DNA from: DATHBP01 sp035296085
GTDB taxonomy: Bacteria > Actinomycetota > Actinomycetes > Propionibacteriales > Nocardioidaceae
Direction of reading: 5' to 3'
Length of the DNA stretch: 32,685 bases
Assembly: GCA_035296085.1 (NCBI GenBank)
Contig: DATHBP010000050.1
Location: forward strand, 1 to 32,685
The translations under genes and the position numbers were made by a program. Under the pieces are notes generated by a model. That model saw only the letters and a program-made list of their open reading frames with translations, was not told the DNA's origin and ran no database searches. Position 1 is the first letter of the stretch. Every line of letters starts with the position of its first letter. Below, in pieces: positions 23,975 to 30,956 of this stretch.

Positions 23975-24595
23975 CTCGGCTGAGTCGGCATCCAGTGCGG
24001 CGCGGACGAGCGGCACAGCCAGTCGCAGTGCCCGTCCGCGGTGGCTCAGTTGGTCCTTTTCCTCGGCCGGCATCTCGGCGGTGGTGCGGTCGTGCCCGGT
24101 TGGGACGAACAGCGGGTCGTAGCCGAAGCCATCCGCGCCGCGAGGATGCCGCAGGATCCGGCCGCGTACCTCGCCAACCACGACGTGTTCGGCGCCGCCC
24201 GGTCGGCAGACGGCGACAGCGCAGCGAAACGCCGCGCCGCGCCGGTCGTCCGGCACGTCATGGAGCTGGGCGAGTACGAGCGCGTTGTTGGCCGCGTCGT
24301 CCTTGGCTCGTCCCGACCACCGCGCGGACAGCACGCCGGGCATCCCGTGCAAGGCATCGACGCACAGGCCGCTGTCGTCCGCGAGCGACACCAGGCCGGT
24401 GGCCGCCGCGGCGGCGCGGGCCTTGAGCAGCGCGTTGCCCTCGAAGGTGGGTTCGGTCTCCGCCGGCTCGTCGAAGGGCTGGACGTCGTCGAGACCGACG
24501 ACATCGACGTCGCGCAGCTCAGCCGACGCCAGACGGCGCAGCTCGACGAGCTTCTTCGGGTTGCGGGTGGCCAGCAACAGCCGTTGCACGGTCAC
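23972..24595 (-). CDS. rdgB: RdgB/HAM1 non-canonical purine NTP pyrophosphatase
   Basis: A 207-residue house-cleaning enzyme that hydrolyses ITP, dITP and XTP to the monophosphates. Motifs: 'LLLATRNPKKLVEL' at the N-terminus (the substrate-binding T-R-N-x-x-K), 'SLADDSGLCVDALHGMPGVLSARW' (metal/catalytic Asp), 'GFGYDPLFVP' and a C-terminal 'HRGRAL'. The start is a GTG that overlaps the rph stop by four bases (GTGA); the longer open frame runs through rph and is a shadow. Its stop codon TAG shares three bases with the 3' end of the convergent tRNA gene. Confidence 0.95.
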   Translation of the reverse strand: MTVQRLLLATRNPKKLVELRRLASAELRDVDVVGLDDVQPFDEPAETEPTFEGNALLKARAAAAATGLVSLADDSGLCVDALHGMPGVLSARWSGRAKDDAANNALVLAQLHDVPDDRRGAAFRCAVAVCRPGGAEHVVVGEVRGRILRHPRGADGFGYDPLFVPTGHDRTTAEMPAEEKDQLSHRGRALRLAVPLVRAALDADSAE

Positions 24596-25326
24596 GCCAT
24601 GTCTGCGCTGACGAGCGCCTCTCGCTGCAGCACGGTGAGCTCGGTGCAACCGCGGGTGGCCAGCGTGAGCAGCTCGTCGAGCCGCGCGCGGTCGAACGGG
24701 TCCGCCTCCGCGGTGCCTTGCACCTCGACGAACAAGCCGCTGCCGGTCATGACGACGTTCATGTCCGTGTCGGCGCCCGCGTCCTCGGAGTAACACAGGT
24801 CGAGCAGCGGCTCCCCGGCGACGACGCCCACCGACACGGCCGCGACGGAGTCGCGCAGTGGCTCACCGGCGAGGGCGTCACGGTCGCGAAGATGGCTCAC
24901 GGCGTCGGCGAGTGCGACATAGGCACCGGTGATGGCTGCGGTTCGCGTACCGCCGTCTGCTTGCAGCACGTCGCAGTCCATCACGATGGTGTTCTCTCCC
25001 AGCGCGCGGTAGTCGAGGACCGCCCGCAACGAGCGCCCCACGAGCCGGGAGATCTCGTGCGTACGCCCACCGATCCGGCCTTTCACGGACTCACGATCCG
25101 AGCGGGTGTGCGTGGCGCGCGGCAGCATGGCGTACTCCGCAGTCACCCAGCCGAGCCCGCTGCCCTTGCGCCACCGCGGCACCCCGAGCTCGACGCTCGC
25201 TGCGCACAAGACGCGGGTGGCGCCGAACTCCACGAGCACGGAGCCTTCGGCGTGGTCGAGCCAGTTGCGCGTGATCGCGACCCGTCGCAGCTGGGCAGGG
25301 CCTCGGCCGTCGACGCGTTCGGGCAT
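24592..25326 (-). CDS. rph: Ribonuclease PH
   Basis: A 244-residue phosphate-dependent 3'-5' exoribonuclease that trims tRNA 3' ends. Typical motifs: 'DGRGPAQLRRVAITRN' near the N-terminus, 'GSVLVEFGATRVLCAASVE', 'TAEYAMLPRATHTR', 'GRTHEISRLVGRSLRAVLD' (the phosphate-binding Arg) and 'DCDVLQADGGTRTAAITGAYVAL'. The ATG lies six bases behind TAGGGT. It is followed by rdgB with a 4-bp overlap, the usual actinobacterial order. The nearby tRNA has no encoded CCA, so its 3' end needs processing. Confidence 0.97.
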   Translation of the reverse strand: MPERVDGRGPAQLRRVAITRNWLDHAEGSVLVEFGATRVLCAASVELGVPRWRKGSGLGWVTAEYAMLPRATHTRSDRESVKGRIGGRTHEISRLVGRSLRAVLDYRALGENTIVMDCDVLQADGGTRTAAITGAYVALADAVSHLRDRDALAGEPLRDSVAAVSVGVVAGEPLLDLCYSEDAGADTDMNVVMTGSGLFVEVQGTAEADPFDRARLDELLTLATRGCTELTVLQREALVSADMA

Positions 25327-25332
25327 GCGCTG

Positions 25333-25338
25333 ACCCTA
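25333..25338 (-). promoter_or_regulatory. -10 element of rph-rdgB (leaderless type)
   Basis: TAGGGT on the minus strand, six bases before the rph ATG. It lies in the 35-bp gap after the metallo-beta-lactamase-fold gene, so rph-rdgB may have its own promoter inside the murI cluster. Confidence 0.5.
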
Positions 25339-25361
25339 TCCGCGGAAGGCTCTGAGGACGC

Positions 25362-26123
25362 TCAGATGTCGTACGTCGCGCCGGGCTTGGCCAGCTCGAG
25401 CGGCCCGTCGTATGTCAGCTGCGCCTCGGCGAGGGCGCCCGCCGGGTCGTACCAGGGTGGGACGTGGGTGAGCACCAGCATCCGGGCGCCCGCGCGCGTT
25501 GCATGGTCACCGGCCTGCCCACCGGTCATGTGCAGGTCCGACGGGTTTTCTCGCCCTTCGCGGAAAGACGCCTCGCACAACAACAGATCGGCGTAGGCAG
25601 CCAGGCTCACCAACGAGTCGCACGGACCGGTGTCGCCGGAGTAGACGAGGCGGCGGCCGTCGTGCTCGACGCTGATCGCGTACGTCTCCACGGGGTGGTG
25701 CACTCGGGCGACCTGGATGCCGAACGGCCCGATGCGTAGCGGGGCTACTTCTCCCCAGACGTGGAACTCGAACTGCCGTGCTTTCAGCAGCTCACCGGGC
25801 GAGCCGTAAGCCCGGTCGACCCGTTGCGCAATGTCCGCGGGGCCGTAGACCGATAGCGGGCGGCGCGGACCGCTCGGGTGGAACTTGCGTGCGACGAAGT
25901 AGGCGGTGAGGTCGACGCAGTGGTCGGCGTGCAGATGCGAGATCAGCACCGCGTCAACGTCGAAGACGTCGGTTGCTGCCTGCAGCGGCCCGAACGCTCC
26001 GTTGCCAAGGTCGAGGACGAGTCGCCACGTGCGTCCGGCATACGGCGCTTCGACGAGGTAGCAGCTCGCGGCCGAGTCCGGACCTGGGTATGACCCTGAG
26101 CAGCCGACGATGGTGAGCCTCAT
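25362..26123 (-). CDS. Metallo-beta-lactamase-fold phosphodiesterase, Rv1339-like
   Basis: A 253-residue metallo-beta-lactamase-fold protein. The metal motif H63-L-H65-A-D67-H68 is intact. Further ligands are H in 'ARVHHPVETY', D in 'VYSGDTGPCD' and H in 'VLTHVPPWYD'. The N-terminus 'MRLTIVGCSGSYPGPDSAASC' and the position between murI and rph match M. tuberculosis Rv1339, reported as an atypical cAMP phosphodiesterase; older annotations call it RNase Z-like. The ATG overlaps the murI stop by four bases. The cAMP role here is inferred by orthology. Confidence 0.9.
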   Translation of the reverse strand: MRLTIVGCSGSYPGPDSAASCYLVEAPYAGRTWRLVLDLGNGAFGPLQAATDVFDVDAVLISHLHADHCVDLTAYFVARKFHPSGPRRPLSVYGPADIAQRVDRAYGSPGELLKARQFEFHVWGEVAPLRIGPFGIQVARVHHPVETYAISVEHDGRRLVYSGDTGPCDSLVSLAAYADLLLCEASFREGRENPSDLHMTGGQAGDHATRAGARMLVLTHVPPWYDPAGALAEAQLTYDGPLELAKPGATYDI

Positions 26124-26926
26124 GCGCCCACCCAAGCGAACTGGTCCACTGTCTCGATCTCGGGTCCCAGGAACCGCCGGCCGACGTCTCGGAACTGCGC
26201 GGCCTCGCCGGTGGTGAGAAACCGGTGAGTTGGCAGGGGCAGCGCCGGGTCACGTTCGAGCCGGTGGTGGACCAGCAGCCGGTAGACGTCCTTGGCGGTC
26301 TCTTCCGCGCTCGACACCAACGTGACGGCATCGCCCATGACGTAGGAGATGGGTCCGGTCAGCAAGGGGTAGTGGGTGCAGCCGAGGACGAGGGTGTCGA
26401 TGCCGGCGGCACTCAGTGGGTCGAGGTAGTCGTGTGCCACCGACATCAGCTCAGAGCCGCTGGTGACGCCCTTCTCCACGAACTCGACGAAGCGCGGGCA
26501 GGGTCGTGTGTAGAGGCTGACCTGCGGGGCCGCGGCGAACGCGTCGTCGTACGCCATCGATGCCGCGGTGGCCTGCGTGCAGATGACGCCCACCCGGCCG
26601 CTGCGAGTGGCGGCGACAGCTCGTCGAGTCGCCGGCAGGATCACCTCGACCACCGGCACCGGGTAGCGCTCGCGGGCGTCGCGCAGCACCGCCGCGCTGG
26701 CGGAGTTGCACGCGATCACGAGCGCTTTGACGCCCTGCTCGACGAGGTGGTCGAGGCACTCGAGCGCGAACTCGCGCACCTCGGTGATCGAGCGGGTCCC
26801 GTACGGCTGGCGCGCGGTGTCGCCGAAGTAGAGCACCGGCTCGTGCGGGAGCTGGTCGAGGACGGCGCGAGCGACGGTGAGCCCACCGAAGCCGGAGTCG
26901 AAGATTCCGATGGGTGCGTCCGTCAC
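26120..26926 (-). CDS. murI: Glutamate racemase
   Basis: A 268-residue cofactor-independent racemase that makes D-glutamate for peptidoglycan. The first catalytic region is 'IGIFDSGFGGLTVA' (Asp, Ser), and the two catalytic cysteines are in 'VIACNSASAAVL' and 'LVLGCTHYPLLT'. 'YFGDTARQPYGTRS' is the usual second motif. The start is the GTG at 26926, six bases behind TACCCT; the longer frame to 27052 has shadow composition. Its stop overlaps the Rv1339-like gene. The rhomboid protease gene that precedes murI in mycobacteria is not present here. Confidence 0.97.
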   Translation of the reverse strand: MTDAPIGIFDSGFGGLTVARAVLDQLPHEPVLYFGDTARQPYGTRSITEVREFALECLDHLVEQGVKALVIACNSASAAVLRDARERYPVPVVEVILPATRRAVAATRSGRVGVICTQATAASMAYDDAFAAAPQVSLYTRPCPRFVEFVEKGVTSGSELMSVAHDYLDPLSAAGIDTLVLGCTHYPLLTGPISYVMGDAVTLVSSAEETAKDVYRLLVHHRLERDPALPLPTHRFLTTGEAAQFRDVGRRFLGPEIETVDQFAWVGA

Positions 26927-26932
26927 GCTTGG

Positions 26933-26938
26933 AGGGTA
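26933..26938 (-). promoter_or_regulatory. -10 element of the murI operon (leaderless type)
   Basis: TACCCT on the minus strand lies six bases before the murI GTG. This supports that start against in-frame upstream candidates. Confidence 0.5.
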
Positions 26939-27017
26939 CGGGGCCACCCGCTGGCCGGCCGACGTGGTCAGCCGCAGCGCGACGCTCCGGGCCGCGGTGG
27001 ACGGCTTCTCTGGCGTG

Positions 27018-27063
27018 TCTGGGGTCGATCGCCTGGTGAAGAGCGCCGGCAATCGACCCCAGA
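27018..27063. repeat. 12-bp perfect inverted repeat with 22-nt loop
   Basis: TCTGGGGTCGAT (27018-27029) pairs with ATCGACCCCAGA (27052-27063). The loop can form a further short GCC/GGC stem. It lies in the 214-bp region between the divergent murI and AbiEi-like genes, so it does not end either of them. It may be a remnant terminator, a protein-binding site or an untranslated structured element. Confidence 0.6.
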
Positions 27064-27090
27064 GCCGGGCGGGCAGGAACTAGTCCACAG

Positions 27091-27110
27091 CTTTGTGACT
27101 CGCCACAAAG
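27091..27110. promoter_or_regulatory. Palindrome before the AbiEi-like gene, candidate operator
   Basis: CTTTGTG-actcgc-CACAAAG is a perfect 7-bp inverted repeat. It lies 30 bases upstream of the ATG and overlaps the place where a -35 element would be, given the -10-like AAGGCT at 27129-27134. AbiEi-type proteins repress their own promoters through inverted repeats, so autoregulation is plausible. Confidence 0.45.
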
Positions 27111-27140
27111 TCTGGTCGTCGGTGTCGCAAGGCTCGACGG

Positions 27141-28106
27141 ATGCCCTCGCGGGAGCTAGGACCTTCGCTGAGCACTTTTGCAGCGGCTCAGGGCGGCGTG
27201 CTCCACCGTGCTCAGATCCTTGACCAGGGTCGGACCGAGGACTGGATCAAGGCTCAGTTGGTGGCTCGACGCTGGGCACGAGTCTTTCCCGGCACCTACG
27301 CCACCTTCACCGGCCCGCTGCCGTGGCTGAGCCATGCCTGGGCAGCCGTGCTGTACGCCGGACGAGGTGCGGTGCTCGGTGGCGAGAGCGCCTTGCTCGC
27401 CGCTGGCATGCGTCGCAATGTTGCCCCGCTGCCGATCGTCGTGTGCGTGCCGCACGAGCGAAACGTTGAGCCACCACGGGGTGTCGTGTACCACCGTCGT
27501 CGGCATCTCAGCCAGCTCAGCCACGCCGGAGGTGGGCCGCCTCGCCTCCGATTGGAGATTGCAGTTCTGGAGACCGCTAGCGATCAACGGGGAGCCGGCC
27601 GCGCGATCGGCGTCATCGCTGACGCCTGCCAGCAAAGGCTTACGACCCCAGACAGGCTCGAGCAGGCGATGGCACTCAAGCCACGCCTACGGTGGCGAAC
27701 TGAGCTGGCTGCCGTCGTGGCTGACGTATCGGCCGGTGCATACTCATTCCTCGAGGTTGAGTACATGCGACGGGTAGAGCGTCCGCACGGTTTGCCCACC
27801 GGGACACGTCAGCGCAGCGTTCGGACCGGCCGACGAAGGTGGTACCGCGACGTCGAGTACGTCGGTTTCGGAGTCATCAGTGAACTCGACGGCCGCCTGG
27901 GGCATGAGGCGCTTCTCGACCGGGCCAGCGACATGGTTCGGGATAACGCGGCCAGTCACAGTGGCGCCGCCACCTATCGCTTTGGTTACGTGCAGGTCAC
28001 CGAGAGGAGCTGCGAGACGGCCGGCATCGTCGCGGACGCGTTGCGCCGCCGCGGCTGGCGTGAGTCGGTGCGGCGTTGCGGTGCCGAGTGCCAGCTTCGG
28101 GGGTGA
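27141..28106 (+). CDS. AbiEi-like / DUF559-type protein (winged helix plus nuclease-like domain)
   Basis: A 321-residue protein. Residues about 12-58 resemble the AbiEi antitoxin winged helix ('GGVLHRAQILDQGRTEDWIKAQL', 'RVFPGTYATF'). Residues about 60-130 form the linker domain with 'GESALLAAGMRR', typical of this family. Residues about 200-310 look like a Vsr/DUF559-type PD-(D/E)XK fold: E205 ('SFLEVEY'), D237 and E239 ('YRDVEY'), E248 and D250 ('ISELDGR'). Such proteins are common in actinobacteria; whether they are antitoxins or nucleases is unknown. No AbiEii nucleotidyltransferase toxin gene is adjacent. It is on the opposite strand to the conserved genes either side and occupies the place of the mycobacterial rhomboid gene, which suggests an insertion. 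Confidence 0.72.
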   Translation: MPSRELGPSLSTFAAAQGGVLHRAQILDQGRTEDWIKAQLVARRWARVFPGTYATFTGPLPWLSHAWAAVLYAGRGAVLGGESALLAAGMRRNVAPLPIVVCVPHERNVEPPRGVVYHRRRHLSQLSHAGGGPPRLRLEIAVLETASDQRGAGRAIGVIADACQQRLTTPDRLEQAMALKPRLRWRTELAAVVADVSAGAYSFLEVEYMRRVERPHGLPTGTRQRSVRTGRRRWYRDVEYVGFGVISELDGRLGHEALLDRASDMVRDNAASHSGAATYRFGYVQVTERSCETAGIVADALRRRGWRESVRRCGAECQLRG

Positions 28107-28162
28107 TCACCAGCGCCCGCACCCTGGCGAACAACCCCAAACGCGTGGGCGGGTGCCGCACA

Positions 28163-29110
28163 CTACGCCCACAGCTGGCCCTCCAGGCGCCGCTCCGCCT
28201 CCTCGAGCGTGCCTTCGTAGGCGCCCGTAGAGAGGTACTTCCAGCCGCCGTCGCACACGACGAACACGATGTCGGCGCGCTCGCCGGCCCGTACGGCCTT
28301 CGCCGCCTGCGCCAGCGCAGCGTGCAGGATCGCGCCGGTCGAGATGCCGGCGAACAGGCCCTCGGCATCGAGCAGCTGCCGCACCCGGCGCACGGCGTCT
28401 CGGGGGCCGACCGAGAAGCGGGCGTCGATCAGCGACTCGTCGTAGAGCTCGGGTACGAACCCCTCGTCGAGGTTGCGCAGGCCGTAGACGACCTCGCCGT
28501 AGCGAGGCTCCGCGGCCACGATGCGTACGGACGGCTTGTGCTCGCGAAAGTAGCGACCGACCCCCATCAGCGTCCCGGTGGTGCCCAGCCCGGCAACGAC
28601 GTGGGTGACCGACGGCAGGTCGGCAAGGATCTCCGGCCCGGTCGAGTCGAAGTGGGCGGCGGCGTTCGCAGGGTTGCCGTACTGGTAGAGCAGCACCCAG
28701 TCGGGGTGCTCCCCCGCCAGCCGCTTGGCGACCCGGACCGCCTCATTGGATCCGCCCGCAGCCGGTGAGAACACCACCTCGGCGCCCCACATCGCCAGCA
28801 GCTGGTGCCGCTCGGGTGAGGTGTTCTCCGGCATGACGCACACCAGGCGCTAGCCACGCAACCGCGCGACCATCGCCAGCGAAATTCCCGTGTTGCCGGA
28901 CGTCGGCTCCAAGATCGTGCAACCCGGTGTGAGAACGCCGCCCTTCTCGGCGTCGAGCACCATCGCCACAGCGGCACGGTCCTTCACCGACCCGGTCGGG
29001 TTGCGGTCCTCCAGCTTCGCCCACAGCGCCACGTCAGGCGACGGGGAGAGCCGGGGTAGCCCGACGAGCGGCGTGTTGCCTACCGAGTCGAGCAGGGAGT
29101 CGAAGCGCAT
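28163..29110 (-). pseudogene. cysM: O-phosphoserine sulfhydrylase-type cysteine synthase CysM, interrupted by an in-frame amber codon
   Basis: The frame from ATG (29110) encodes a CysM that would be 315 residues. The PLP lysine is in 'PTGSVKDRAA', the phosphate loop is 'TSGNTGIS', then 'VMPENTS', 'GLGTTGTLMG' and C-terminal 'GWKYLSTGAYEGTLEEAE' as in mycobacterial CysM. Codon 87 (complement of 28850-28852) is TAG, exactly where the mycobacterial protein has Tyr in 'A-R-L-K-G-Y-R-L'. No base is inserted or lost and the rest is well conserved. A single change from TAC or TAT would explain it. Re-initiation at GTG 28843 or ATG 28834 would give a fragment without the PLP lysine. The partners cysO and mec lie directly upstream. 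It may be a recent pseudogene, a sequencing error, or read through. Confidence 0.88.
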
Positions 29111-29138
29111 GGACGTCAGCCGTCGGACCGGGTACGGG

Positions 29139-29414
29139 TCAGGCTCCGCCGGCCACCGCAGGCAGTACGACGACGTGGTCGCCGTCGTCGACGGGGGTCT
29201 TCAGCCCGCCGGTGAACCGGACGTCCTCGTCGTTGACGTAGACGTTGACGAAGCGGCGCAGGTTGTCGCCCTCGACGAGCCGCTCCGACAGGCCGGGATG
29301 ACGCTGCTCGAGGTCGTCGACCAGCTCGGCGAGGGTCGCGCCATCGGCTTGTACGGCTTTCCGCCCGCCGGTGTAGGTGCGCAGGATCGTCGGGATGGTG
29401 ACCTCAATCGGCAT
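29139..29414 (-). CDS. cysO: CysO, ubiquitin-like sulfur carrier for cysteine synthesis
   Basis: A 91-residue MoaD/ThiS-like beta-grasp protein. It begins 'PIEVTIPTILRTYTGGRKAV', contains 'FVNVYVNDEDVRFTGGL' and ends '-LPAVAGGA'. CysO carries sulfur as a C-terminal thiocarboxylate on Gly-Gly; CysM then adds it to O-phosphoserine and Mec frees cysteine. Here one Ala follows the Gly-Gly, so the tail must be trimmed before activation, most likely by the JAMM protease encoded just upstream. It lies 28 bases before cysM. The ATG at 29414 fits the family. Confidence 0.93.
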   Translation of the reverse strand: MPIEVTIPTILRTYTGGRKAVQADGATLAELVDDLEQRHPGLSERLVEGDNLRRFVNVYVNDEDVRFTGGLKTPVDDGDHVVVLPAVAGGA

Positions 29415-29506
29415 GTGTCGGCTCCGCGTAGAAGATGATTGGTGGCTCGGCAGGTCCAACGCCGCAGGCGCTGCCCTCATTCCGCCCGAGCGGTCCGCAG
29501 GTCGGC

Positions 29507-29944
29507 CTAGCCCACGGCGGGCAGGTCGCCGACCACCACCACCTCTTCCTCGCTCACCTCGCCACCGTCGATGCGGTAGGAGCGGAACTCCACCGGCCCG
29601 TCGGCGTTGCCGTGCTCCCTGGTCGACACGATGACGTAGTGGGCGTTCGGCTCACTGGCCAGCGCGAGGTCCGTACGCGAGGGGTAGGCCGGCGTGGCGG
29701 TATGGGAGTGGTAGATCACGACCGGCTCCTCGTCGGCGGCATCCATCGCCTTCCACACCGCGAGCTGCTCGGCGGGGTCGAACCGAAAGAACGTCGGGGA
29801 GCGCTCCGCGTTGGCCATCGCAACGAACCGCTCCGGCCGATCACGTCCTGCCGGCCCGGCGACGATGCCACACGCCTCGTCGGGATGGTCGCGGCGCGCG
29901 TGCGCGACGATCGCGTCGTACGTCGCCTGGTCGATGGTCAGCAT
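29507..29944 (-). CDS. mec: Mec, JAMM-type metallopeptidase acting on CysO
   Basis: A 145-residue JAMM (Mov34/MPN+) zinc peptidase. The JAMM motif is complete: E23 ('PDEACG'), H79-S-H81, S89 and D92, with the exact H-x7-S-x2-D spacing. Its M. tuberculosis counterpart Rv1334 releases cysteine from the CysO-cysteine adduct; related enzymes trim residues after Gly-Gly. It lies four bases after the DUF2017 gene and is followed by cysO after 92 bases. The ATG at 29944 is chosen because it places the N-terminal strand 'LTIDQATYDAIVAHA' at the start. Confidence 0.94.
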   Translation of the reverse strand: MLTIDQATYDAIVAHARRDHPDEACGIVAGPAGRDRPERFVAMANAERSPTFFRFDPAEQLAVWKAMDAADEEPVVIYHSHTATPAYPSRTDLALASEPNAHYVIVSTREHGNADGPVEFRSYRIDGGEVSEEEVVVVGDLPAVG

Positions 29945-29948
29945 CGGC

Positions 29949-30566
29949 TCACCCGCCCGGCCGGGGCAGCGCCAGCACGAGCGTCTCCTGCAGATAGCCC
30001 AGCCAGCCGTAGATGTCGTACATCTGCGCACGAGGGTCGTCGTCGGCAAGCCGCTCCCAGCGCCGGTCGTCCTCGTCCTCGATGCCCAGTCGCGTCGCGA
30101 GCGCCAGCCGAAGGTCGGTCAGGCAGCGCAGCCACGCCTGCGACGTCTCGGCGTCCAGCACCACCTCCACCACATCGTCGCGGTCGTCGTCGGCCAGGTG
30201 CTCTGCCTCTTCGTCGGCTTCGGGCAGACCTCCGTCGTGCAAGGTGTCGATCAGCGCTCGGGCGTTGCGGACCTTGCCTTCGCGCAGTCCCTGCTCGGTG
30301 TAGCGGCGAAAGTCCGCGGCTGCCTCGTCGTCGTCGCGGTAGGCGTCCGGGAGCAGCCGCGCCAACACCGGGTCATCCGGCGGGTCGACGGGGCCCTGGA
30401 AGTCGAGCAGCGACGCCAGCGGGTCGACCTGGCGCGCAGCGGAGGGTTGGTCGTCGGCGAGCAGCTCGACGAGCTGGGCGGCCAGGCTGCGCAGCAGCAT
30501 CGCCTCGACGACTCCGAACGCCGCGAGCGTCGAGCCGCCACTGACCCGCGAGAAGCCGTTGCTCAT
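29949..30566 (-). CDS. DUF2017 family protein
   Basis: A 205-residue, acidic, helix-rich protein of the DUF2017 family, always found next to clpS in actinobacteria (M. tuberculosis Rv1332). It has a central acidic 'EADEEAEHLADDDRDDVVEVV' tract and a C-terminal 'MYDIYGWLGYLQETLVLAL' helix. The function is unknown; its constant neighbour ClpS suggests a link to N-degron proteolysis. The ATG overlaps the clpS stop by four bases (ATGA). The very long open frame continuing upstream is an artefact of GC-rich sequence. Confidence 0.88.
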   Translation of the reverse strand: MSNGFSRVSGGSTLAAFGVVEAMLLRSLAAQLVELLADDQPSAARQVDPLASLLDFQGPVDPPDDPVLARLLPDAYRDDDEAAADFRRYTEQGLREGKVRNARALIDTLHDGGLPEADEEAEHLADDDRDDVVEVVLDAETSQAWLRCLTDLRLALATRLGIEDEDDRRWERLADDDPRAQMYDIYGWLGYLQETLVLALPRPGG

Positions 30567-30880
30567 GCATCCACTTTCTGCAGGGTCGCCCACAGGCTGT
30601 AGCCGTGCATCGCTTGAACGTCGCGCTCCATCTCTTCCCGTGAGCCGTGGGAGACGACCGCCTTGCCTTCCTTGTGCACCTGCATCATCAGCTTCTCGGC
30701 CACCGCCCGAGGATGGCCGAAGTACGTCTCGAAGACGTAGGTCACGTAGGACATGAGGTTGACCGGGTCGTTCCACACGATGGTCATCCACGGCAGGTCG
30801 ACCGAGGTGGCTTGCTGCTCGAGCAGCTCCTCCTCCTGGGCGGGCCGCTCGACCTCGGTGGGACTGGGCGCGACGGACAT
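30563..30880 (-). CDS. clpS: ATP-dependent Clp protease adaptor ClpS
   Basis: A 105-residue adaptor that delivers N-degron substrates to the ClpC/ClpP (or ClpA) protease. The flexible N-terminus (about 1-28) is followed by the core 'WMTIVWNDPVNLMSYVTYVFETYF' with the substrate-pocket N-D-P-V-N-x-M residues, and 'MMQVHKEGKAVV' with the conserved His. The ATG lies six bases behind GAGAAT, so the clpS-DUF2017-mec-cysO-cysM transcript is probably leaderless. It is divergent from pncB, as in M. tuberculosis. Confidence 0.95.
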   Translation of the reverse strand: MSVAPSPTEVERPAQEEELLEQQATSVDLPWMTIVWNDPVNLMSYVTYVFETYFGHPRAVAEKLMMQVHKEGKAVVSHGSREEMERDVQAMHGYSLWATLQKVDA

Positions 30881-30886
30881 AGGCCC

Positions 30887-30892
30887 ATTCTC
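30887..30892 (-). promoter_or_regulatory. -10 element of the clpS operon (leaderless type)
   Basis: GAGAAT on the minus strand, six bases before the clpS ATG. It shares the 76-bp intergenic region with the pncB promoter. Confidence 0.45.
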
Positions 30893-30944
30893 CCCCGCGC
30901 CGGGCGCCGATTACACGGTGGCCGCCAGCGCCACCAGCCGGCCC

Positions 30945-30950
30945 TAGGCT
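30945..30950 (+). promoter_or_regulatory. -10 element of pncB-pncA (leaderless type)
   Basis: TAGGCT, six bases before the pncB GTG. It is identical to the hexamer in front of the YjbR-like gene. Confidence 0.5.
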
Positions 30951-30956
30951 GCGGAC

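Noticed and set aside
28107..28162. Terminator between the AbiEi-like gene and cysM
   Set aside because: Only a 6-bp gcaccc/gggtgc pairing over a long loop is possible, too weak to call.
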